The notes below the pieces were generated by a model that did not search any database, was not told where the DNA came from, and was given only the letters and a program-made list of their open reading frames with translations. Made by a program: the position numbers and the translations under genes. Positions 25,175-31,643 of a DNA stretch of 39,374 bases are shown piece by piece (within the stretch, counting starts at the first letter, position 1; every line of letters begins with the position of its first letter). The DNA is from JAPLDB01 sp038206355 (GTDB taxonomy: Bacteria > Bacteroidota > Bacteroidia > AKYH767-A > 2013-40CM-41-45), in contig JBBRAY010000039.1 of the NCBI GenBank assembly GCA_038206355.1, forward strand, positions 1 through 39,374, given 5' to 3'.

Positions 25175-26074
25175 ATGGGAAAGAAAATACTTCTTGTTTA
25201 TTATTCCCAGTCCGGGCAACTGAAACAGATTGCTGTAAATTTTTCTGCGCCTTTTATCGCTGCCGGGCATACCGTAGAACTTCTCAGGATTAAAATGAAA
25301 AATGAGTTTCCTTTTCCATGGAAATCAAAAAGTTTTTTCGACGCCTTCCCTGAAAGTGTTTTGGGAATTCCTGCTGAAATTATTTCGCCGGAGTTTAAAG
25401 AAGAAAAATATGATCTGATCGTTTTTGCATGGCAGCCATGGTATCTCTCTCCAAGTATTCCTGCCAATTCCTTTTTACAGCATCCTGAATTCAAAAAACG
25501 GATGAAGGATACACCCGTTGTCACCATTATCGGTTCAAGAAATATGTGGATCAATGCGCAGAAGCGGATAAAGAAAATGATCGCTGAAAATGGCGGAAAG
25601 CTGGTTGGGAATATTGTTTACGTTGACCGTCACAATAATTTTGTAAGCGCTGTCACCATTCAATACTGGATGTTTACAGGTAGAAAAGACAGGTGGATGG
25701 GAATTTTTCCACGTCCCGGAGTGTCTGAGAATGAGATCAATGACTCAGGCGTTTTTGGAAAAAAAGTTCTTGAAGCGCTTGAACAGAACAGTTTCAATGA
25801 CTTACAAAAACATTTGGTGGAGATGAAAGCCGTGGAACCCCTTACCGTACTGATATTTATAGAAACAAGGGCGCCGAAAATATTCTCGCTCTGGGCCAAC
25901 CTGATCATTAAGAAAAAGAACCGTAGTCTGTGGCTTCAAATCTTTAAATATTATTTGTTATTTGCTTTGTTTATTATTGCACCTATTATAGTGATCATTT
26001 ATCTCTTGCTGATCGTTCCTTTTACAGGTAGGCAAATCCGCAAACACAAAAATTATTTTTCAGGAGTGAATTGA
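25175..26074 (+). CDS. darA: Dialkylresorcinol condensing enzyme DarA-like
   Basis: The 299-residue protein begins GKKILLVYYSQSGQLKQIAV, a flavodoxin-like phosphate-binding loop, and continues with DLIVFAWQPWYLSPSIP (~95-111) and VVTIIGSRNMWINAQ (~123-137), which are the hallmarks of the DarA family. The C-terminus has one or two membrane helices (KYYLLFALFIIAPIIVIIYL, ~250-275). In dialkylresorcinol and flexirubin synthesis DarA works with DarB: DarB condenses two beta-keto acyl units and DarA aromatises the cyclohexanedione intermediate. darB starts one base after its stop. Assignment rests on sequence pattern and on the darA-darB pair. Confidence 0.85.
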   Translation: MGKKILLVYYSQSGQLKQIAVNFSAPFIAAGHTVELLRIKMKNEFPFPWKSKSFFDAFPESVLGIPAEIISPEFKEEKYDLIVFAWQPWYLSPSIPANSFLQHPEFKKRMKDTPVVTIIGSRNMWINAQKRIKKMIAENGGKLVGNIVYVDRHNNFVSAVTIQYWMFTGRKDRWMGIFPRPGVSENEINDSGVFGKKVLEALEQNSFNDLQKHLVEMKAVEPLTVLIFIETRAPKIFSLWANLIIKKKNRSLWLQIFKYYLLFALFIIAPIIVIIYLLLIVPFTGRQIRKHKNYFSGVN

Positions 26075-26075
26075 A

Positions 26076-27218
26076 ATGCTGAATGAAGTTTATATAACAA
26101 AAGCCGCCATTTTTTTGCCGAATAGTCCCGTCAACAACGACGAGATGGAGGAATACCTCGGACTTATTCACAAGCAGCAAAGCAAGAGCAAAAGAATTGT
26201 GCTCCGCAACAACGGCATCAAACAACGTTTTTACGCCATTGATAAAAAAGGAAACGCCACGCACACAAATGCACAGATGGCTTCTTTGGCGATCAGGAAT
26301 TTATTTGACAATAGCGCTGCTGCCATGTCTGACATTGACCTCTTATGCTGCGGCACTTCTTCTCCTGACCAGATCATGCCGGCACATGGCGTAATGGTTC
26401 ATGGCTGGCTTCCTGAAACAAAAGATATAGAAGTGATTACTCCGGCAGGAAACTGCTGCTCAGGAATGCATGCTTTGAAATATGCCATGATGAGTGTGAA
26501 ACTCGGTCAGGCTAAGAACGCTGTCGTTTCAGGATCAGAGCGCTTGTCCAGGATTCTTTATTCAGAGACGTACGAAGAAGAAGCAACGAAGCTCGATGCC
26601 ATGAGTGAGAATCCTTACATCTCCTTCGACAAAGAATTTTTAAGGTGGATGCTCAGTGACGGCGCTGCTGCAGTTCAGCTCACCAATACCAAAAATGAAA
26701 ACGGAATCAGTCTGCGCGTTGACTGGCTTGAAGGCGCTTCCTATGCAAATAAAATAGAACCCTGCATGTACCAGGGCAGCGATAAAATCAATGGCGTGCT
26801 GAAAGGATACATGGATTTTTCACAGCATGAAATGATGGAACATTCTGTGTTGAGTATTAAACAGGATGTGAAATTGCTGAGTGAAAATGTGGTCCGCTTT
26901 GGTATTGATAAACTGGCGGAAGCAATGAAGAAAAATAACATCAGGGCTGATGAAGTGGATTTTTTCCTTCCACACATGAGCAGTGAGTTTTTCAGGAAAA
27001 AGATTGCCGAGAAAATGGAAATGGATGGCATTCCCATTCCGCAGGAGAAGTGGTTCTCCAACCTGAGCACAACAGGAAATGTAGGTTCCGCTTCAATTTA
27101 TTTTATGATTGAAGAACTGATGCGCACTAACAAGTTGAAAAAGGGGCAGAAGTTGCTGATGATTGTACCTGAGAGCGCGCGTTTCAGCTATGTGTACGGT
27201 CAACTTACCGTTTGCTGA
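26076..27218 (+). CDS. darB: Dialkylresorcinol condensing enzyme DarB (KAS III-like ketosynthase)
   Basis: The 380-residue thiolase-fold enzyme has the KAS III catalytic set: cysteine in GNCCSGMHAL (C128 by alignment with AACSG), histidine in FFLPHMSSE (H300) and asparagine in TTGNVGSAS (N335). The N-terminus LNEVYITKAAIFLPNSPVNN and RNNGIKQRFYAI are typical of DarB rather than FabH. It joins two acyl chains to make the resorcinol head group of flexirubin-type pigments or free dialkylresorcinols. It is translationally linked to darA. A 432-base gap with repeats follows before the next cassette gene. Confidence 0.9.
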   Translation: MLNEVYITKAAIFLPNSPVNNDEMEEYLGLIHKQQSKSKRIVLRNNGIKQRFYAIDKKGNATHTNAQMASLAIRNLFDNSAAAMSDIDLLCCGTSSPDQIMPAHGVMVHGWLPETKDIEVITPAGNCCSGMHALKYAMMSVKLGQAKNAVVSGSERLSRILYSETYEEEATKLDAMSENPYISFDKEFLRWMLSDGAAAVQLTNTKNENGISLRVDWLEGASYANKIEPCMYQGSDKINGVLKGYMDFSQHEMMEHSVLSIKQDVKLLSENVVRFGIDKLAEAMKKNNIRADEVDFFLPHMSSEFFRKKIAEKMEMDGIPIPQEKWFSNLSTTGNVGSASIYFMIEELMRTNKLKKGQKLLMIVPESARFSYVYGQLTVC

Positions 27219-27228
27219 ATTTATTTTT

Positions 27229-27600
27229 AATCAACGGACGGAACGCTGATCTATTATGATGGTTATGATTTATGCTGATTTTTTTATCAGAACCGAATCT
27301 GCGGCCATATTTCTTTGTTTTATAATCGGTGAATCTTTTGTACTTCTCTGTGGCCCTCTTTTTCTCTGTGGTAAAAAAGGCTGTTTGATTTTAGACCCAC
27401 ATTACTTCCAGCGGTTTTTAAACAAGAGAGTATTCAAACAGCCGTTAATCACGGAACGCTGATCTAATATGATGGTTAAGATTTACGCTGATTTTTTTAT
27501 CGCAACTGAATCTACGCATCTGCGACTCACTTTTGTTTTTTTTAGGTGAATCTGCGGGAATCTTTTTTTGTTTAATAATCTGTGAATCTGCGGCAATTTA
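27229..27600. repeat. Imperfect direct and inverted intergenic repeats (432-base gap)
   Basis: Copy A at 27234-27304 and copy B at 27449-27524 share roughly 70 bases at about 80% identity, both with GGAACGCTGATCTA, TATGATGGTTA and GCTGATTTTTTTATC. Each is followed by words such as GAATCTGCGG and GTGAATCT (27296, 27330, 27546, 27583), whose complement resembles the ACGCTGATT words at the other end. Between the copies GGCTGTTTGA (27379-27388) and TCAAACAGCC (27434-27443) form a perfect 10-base inverted repeat. Short open frames here are not coding in character. Confidence 0.7.
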
Positions 27601-27621
27601 TATTTTTCGGTGTTTTTCATT

Positions 27622-27629
27622 TACTTTTG
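27622..27629 (+). promoter_or_regulatory. -7 box upstream of the 133-residue gene
   Basis: TACTTTTG matches TAnnTTTG. Transcription would start near 27636 and the TTG start codon follows 15 bases later at 27651. No well-spaced TTG element is visible upstream. Confidence 0.45.
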
Positions 27630-27650
27630 ATGCCTTAATCAAAAAGCGTT

Positions 27651-28052
27651 TTGAAAAAATCAGAAATTCCACAAGACAAAAGTTTACTGCAGGGATTTAC
27701 GCGCGAAGTGGATTATGCCGTGGATGAATCAGGCAAATACACGTCTGCACTCAGTACAGGATGGGAAGTAAAAACTTCTGCACTTGATCTGGCATGGGAC
27801 GACATCAACAAAAGAGTGAAAGAAGCAGAAGAGAAAGTACGAGGCGGAGAAGCGAGTCCTGTTTTATTTTTCATGGAACTCAAACTGATGGATCCCGGAA
27901 TATTATCTGCGTACACAGGATTCTGGCAATGGCAGGTGAAACGACACATGAAAGCAGACGTGTTCATTTCACTGTCAGAAAAAAAACTTCAGAAGTATGC
28001 CGACCTTTTCGAAATAAAGATGGATGAACTGAAAAATCCGTTTAAGAAATAG
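27651..28052 (+). CDS. Conserved small protein of flexirubin/DAR clusters, function unknown
   Basis: The 133-residue protein (KKSEIPQDKSLLQGFTREVD at the start) is rich in charged residues and helices, with DLAWDDINKRVKEAEEKVRG (~45-64), SPVLFFMELKLMDPGILSAY (~70-89) and a C-terminal region FISLSEKKLQKYADLFEIKM. Proteins of this kind occur next to BtrH_N proteins in flexirubin-type clusters as I recall; no activity is known. The start appears to be a genuine TTG: the frame is closed 12 bases upstream by TAA and the next in-frame ATG is at residue 75. An ATG in another frame at 27631 ends at once. Confidence 0.75.
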   Translation: MKKSEIPQDKSLLQGFTREVDYAVDESGKYTSALSTGWEVKTSALDLAWDDINKRVKEAEEKVRGGEASPVLFFMELKLMDPGILSAYTGFWQWQVKRHMKADVFISLSEKKLQKYADLFEIKMDELKNPFKK

Positions 28053-28090
28053 TTTTTTCATTTTAAGATTATCAAAATGATTACCCCTCC

Positions 28091-29101
28091 ATGCAAATAA
28101 ATTTCGAACATTCCCAGAGTGCGCATTGCGAAAACGGAGTGACCACAAACCTGCTTCGCCATTCGGGAATGAATAAAATTACGGAGCCGCTGGCATTCGG
28201 TATTGGTTCCGGACTTTTTTACATACAGATTCCTTTTCTGAAAGTAAACAATGCACCTGCATTCAGTTTCCGCACGATGCCGGGAATGATTTTCAAACGC
28301 ACGTGTAACAGGCTCGGAATTCCAGTGGAACGAAAAAAATTTTCATCTCCTGAAAAAGCGGAACAGATTCTCAATGAATGCCTGCAATCCGGACAGCCCG
28401 TGGGTTGTCAGGTAGGCGTTTACTACCTCACTTATTTTCCGAAGGAATACCGCTTCCATTTTAATGCACACAATTTGGTTGTGTACGGAAGAGAAAACGG
28501 CTCCTACCTTATCAGCGATCCCGTAATGGAAACGGTAACGTCATTAACTTCTGCTGAATTGCAACGCGTACGTTTTGCAAAAGGAGCGTTGGCGCCACGC
28601 GGACAATTGTATTATCCTAAAGGGAAAATTGAAATATCAGACGATGCCATGCGGAAAGCTATCGTGAAAGGAATCAAAACAAATACGCGCGACATGCTTC
28701 ACATTCCCGCATCTGTAACGGGCATCAGGGGCATTCGCTCTACTGCAAAAAAAATTATTAAGTGGCGTGAATCGCTTGGCGTAAAAACAGCAGGCAGTTA
28801 CCTCGCACAACTCGTGCGCATGCAGGAAGAAATCGGAACGGGTGGGGGAGGTTTCCGTTTTATCTATGCCGCTTTTTTGCAACAGGCTTATGCATATATT
28901 CCAAAGGACGAACTTTTGAAAATCTCAGAACAATTTACCAAAGCAGGAGACGTATGGCGTTCATCAGCAGTACAAGCCGCAGGAATTTTTAAAGGAAGGA
29001 TTACTTCTGAAAAAGATTTCAAAGACATGGCGGGATTTCTTTTCGAAGTGGCTGAAATAGAGAAAGCTGCATTTAAAGATTTAGAGAAAATAAAATGGTG
29101 A
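28091..29101 (+). CDS. BtrH N-terminal domain protein (BtrH_N + DUF4872)
   Basis: The 336-residue protein starts MQINFEHSQSAHCENGVTTN, with the candidate nucleophile C13 in the HCENG motif of BtrH_N (pfam14399), a papain/transglutaminase-like acyl-transfer fold. Then come FGIGSGLFY (~37-45), the second active-site region FNAHNLVVYGRENGSYLISD (His, then Asp; ~123-142) and a helical C-terminal DUF4872-type domain (~200-330). BtrH itself moves an acyl group from a carrier protein to an aminoglycoside. In flexirubin-type clusters such proteins are thought to help join the pigment parts, likely acyl transfer to the resorcinol; that is inference. It is 38 bases downstream of the small protein gene and ends the cassette. 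Confidence 0.85.
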   Translation: MQINFEHSQSAHCENGVTTNLLRHSGMNKITEPLAFGIGSGLFYIQIPFLKVNNAPAFSFRTMPGMIFKRTCNRLGIPVERKKFSSPEKAEQILNECLQSGQPVGCQVGVYYLTYFPKEYRFHFNAHNLVVYGRENGSYLISDPVMETVTSLTSAELQRVRFAKGALAPRGQLYYPKGKIEISDDAMRKAIVKGIKTNTRDMLHIPASVTGIRGIRSTAKKIIKWRESLGVKTAGSYLAQLVRMQEEIGTGGGGFRFIYAAFLQQAYAYIPKDELLKISEQFTKAGDVWRSSAVQAAGIFKGRITSEKDFKDMAGFLFEVAEIEKAAFKDLEKIKW

Positions 29102-29156
29102 CGATTAATATTGTCGGGCGTAGCAACATGCTAAGCCAAGCATTGGGAATTATGAT

Positions 29157-29979
29157 TTGAATCAAATGAGAAGGAAAATTAAACTGTTTCCTCCCGGACT
29201 TAACTCTTTTCTTTCAGAGGTCAATATTTCGCTGCAAAATAGTGAAGGAAACAATTATTTGAACTTGAAATCGACCACGTATTCTATTCTTATTGTTTTA
29301 ATTTCTTTAATAAGTCCTAATCTGAGTTTGTCTCAATCATATTTTAATAAGACTTATAATCTCTTGAATCCTGATTCAATGTCACGGACAGAAGGATTTG
29401 GTCCAATTATAGAAATCCCTTCGATAGGTTACCTGGGAGTGTATCAGTCATGGAATTTTAGCAACTGGGACACCAGATTGACTGTAAGTAAACTAAATTA
29501 TGCCGGGGATGTTGTCGCTCAAAAAGTGTTTTATGATTCTTTGTGGTTTCCCACTCCGACTACATTATATGATTCGATGTAGTGATGAAGGATATTTATT
29601 AGCGGGGCAAACCAGTCCGGGATCCACTGGTACACAGGATGCTTGGTTGGTCAAATTGGATAGTCTTGGTTGTATATTTACTGGTTGCACCAATACAATT
29701 ATTCAGGAAAATTGGCCTGTCAATTCAATTTCAGATTTCTCAGCTTTTCAAAATCAATTTGGTAATACCATTGAGGTGAGTTTTTATGCTTATGGAAATG
29801 AAAAAGGGAATATTCAATTAATTGATATCACAGGCCGCACGCTTATACAGAGATCAATTCAAACTCTTGTTGGTTTAAATAAGCATAAAGAATTTACCGG
29901 AGAACTTAGCCCCGGAATATATTTAATTCGAATACTTACCGGTACCGGTGCAATTACAAGAAAAATGATTTTGGAATAA
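29157..29979 (+). pseudogene. Broken T9SS cargo protein (internal deletion plus frameshift)
   Basis: The first part, 29157-29582, encodes 141 residues with a signal-peptide-like segment (YSILIVLISLISPNLSLSQS, ~42-61) and a body ending in VFYDSLWFPTPTTLYDSM. It stops at TAG (29580-29582). In the +1-shifted frame the sequence continues from about 29570 as SDEGYLLAGQTSPGSTGTQD, AWLVKLDSLGC and a complete Por sorting domain (NTIEVSFYAYGNEKGNIQLI, ending GIYLIRILTGTGAITRKMIL), to 29979. GYLLAGQT and DAWLVKLDSLG are repeat motifs of long Bacteroidota secreted proteins, normally several hundred residues, so most of the repeats have been lost. Unusually, the signal segment lies 40 residues inside the frame. 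Confidence 0.7.
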
Positions 29980-30044
29980 TTTATTGGTTTAAAAATGAAT
30001 TGGTAGTTGTAGCACCTGGTTGTGCAAAGCAATTCAAGAAACAA

Positions 30045-30133
30045 CAATATCGAATATCGAACAGTAAATAATGAACTTAGAAGTAACTGCTTCACTTCCT
30101 CATTCGGTGTTCCTTGTTCGTTATTCTTTATTC
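30045..30133. repeat. Inverted pair of heptamer arrays (6 + 6) with a minimal core
   Basis: Left arm, plus strand, 30045-30086: six 7-base words in register, including CAATATC, GAATATC and GAACAGT, ending GAAGTAA. Core: CTGCT, 30087-30091. Right arm, minus strand, 30133 down to 30092: six words, including GAATAAA, GAATAAC, GAACAAG and ending GAAGTGA. Words at the same distance from the core correspond (GAATATC with GAATAAC, GAAGTAA with GAAGTGA), so the whole is an 89-base imperfect palindrome with 7-base periodicity. No protein frame lies in it. It sits between the broken T9SS gene and the end of the aminopeptidase gene. Confidence 0.85.
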
Positions 30134-30158
30134 ATCTTAATGATGAAATACCAAACAA

Positions 30159-31463
30159 TTAAGCAGTAACCTTACTCTTCGCCATCAATTCCTCAATCTC
30201 CTCCGCTTCAATCGGAATTTTTGCCATCAGATCCACCGGTCCTTTTTCGGTGATGAGGATGTCATTCTCAATGCGGATGCCCAGTCCTTCTTCAGGAATA
30301 TAAATTCCCGGTTCGCATGTAAAAACATTTCCGGCTTTCATCGGCTCGTAACGGTTGCCGATGTCATGTACATCCAGCCCGAGAAAGTGCGAAGTGCCAT
30401 GCATGAAATACTTCTTATATAAAGGTTGTTTCGGATCCTGTTTTTTTACTTCGTCAGATTTTAATAATCCCAGCTTAATCAATTCCGCTTCCATAAGCTT
30501 TCCCACTTCCTCATGGTATTTTGGAATTACATTTCCTACCACAAGCATTTTTGTTGCGGCTTTCATCACGCGCAGAACAGCATCATACACTTCGCGCTGG
30601 CGTTTTGTAAATTTTCCGTTCACAGGAATGCTTCGCGTTAAGTCGGCAGCGTAGTTGGCATAGTCTGCGCCAAAATCAAGAAGCGCCACTTCACCGTCAT
30701 TCATTGCTTTGTTGTTATCAGTGTAGTGAAGCACACATGCGCTTGCACCACTTGCTATGATTGGTGTGTAAGCGTGTCCGTTGGCGCGGTTGCGGATAAA
30801 CTCATGTGTGATCTCAGCTTCCAATTCATATTCAGTAACACCCGGTTTTACAAAACCAAGTACCCTGCGAAAAGCGGTGTTGGTGATGTCGCATGCCGTT
30901 TGCAATGCTTCAACCTCCAGCGCATGTTTAACAGAACGCATGGAAGCCATGATGGGTCCGGTGCGTTCATAGGTATGGTTCGGATATTTATTTTTCAATG
31001 CATCGGCAAATCGTTGTTCGCGGTAAGGAACCTCTGTCACAAACCTGTCGTTTTCATTGAGGTTGATGTAAACGGTTTGCGAATGGTGCATCATCACAGG
31101 AAGCATCGTTTCAAATTCATCTACCCAGTACACATGCTGAATGCCTGATGCAGCGCGCGCCTCATCCTTTGTGTATTTATGTCCTTCCCATACAGCTATG
31201 TGTTCATTTGTTTTGCGGAGGAATAATACTTCGCGGTATTCAGTGAGCGGATGATTCGGACAAATCACCAGTATCGTTTGTTCCTGGTCAATGCCGCTCA
31301 GCCAAAGCATGTCAGAATTCTGACGAAAAGAAAAATTCTGATCGCCATTGCGAGGCATTTCATCATTGCTGTTAAAGAAGGCAATGGAATTGGGTTTCAG
31401 CGAAGCAGTGAAACGTTTTCTGTTGTCAATGTAAAGTTGCCGGGAGATAGGAATGTACTTCAT
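30159..31463 (-). CDS. pepP: Aminopeptidase P (Xaa-Pro aminopeptidase)
   Basis: Aminopeptidase P removes N-terminal residues preceding proline. The 434-residue protein has the AMP_N domain (RKRFTASLKPNSIAFFNSND at ~15-34) and a C-terminal M24 pita-bread domain with metal ligands D263, D274, H359, E384 and E399, seen in LLDFGADYANYAADLTRSIP, HGTSHFLGLDVHD and EPGIYIPEEGLGIRIEN. The auxiliary histidines of E. coli PepP are present too (H355, H366). It is a soluble two-metal enzyme. No signal peptide is seen. Immediately upstream of the start codon is a short TTTGG pentamer repeat (31463-31481), which could affect translation or slip. Confidence 0.95.
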   Translation of the reverse strand: MKYIPISRQLYIDNRKRFTASLKPNSIAFFNSNDEMPRNGDQNFSFRQNSDMLWLSGIDQEQTILVICPNHPLTEYREVLFLRKTNEHIAVWEGHKYTKDEARAASGIQHVYWVDEFETMLPVMMHHSQTVYINLNENDRFVTEVPYREQRFADALKNKYPNHTYERTGPIMASMRSVKHALEVEALQTACDITNTAFRRVLGFVKPGVTEYELEAEITHEFIRNRANGHAYTPIIASGASACVLHYTDNNKAMNDGEVALLDFGADYANYAADLTRSIPVNGKFTKRQREVYDAVLRVMKAATKMLVVGNVIPKYHEEVGKLMEAELIKLGLLKSDEVKKQDPKQPLYKKYFMHGTSHFLGLDVHDIGNRYEPMKAGNVFTCEPGIYIPEEGLGIRIENDILITEKGPVDLMAKIPIEAEEIEELMAKSKVTA

Positions 31464-31643
31464 TTGGTTTGGTTTGGTTTGATTTTATGCGATGTAAATA
31501 TAGTTATTGGTTCATTACACCATTCATTAAAGCCTGTTGGCTATGCTAAAAATGCCATTAACCAAAATGGTGGTCAAATTTAATTAACACCGTTTGTATT
31601 TGGTACAGAGTTTATTACCTTAGACGCGTAAAACCCTGACACC

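Noticed and set aside
27256..27727. Two short frames (27256-27462, 27533-27727) in the gap after darB
   Set aside because: They lie in the repeated intergenic sequence and translate to the same low-complexity hydrophobic words; the second overlaps the genuine gene at 27651.
30726..31148. 140-codon plus-strand frame opposite pepP
   Set aside because: Antisense to conserved M24 sequence and composition is that of a reverse-frame shadow.
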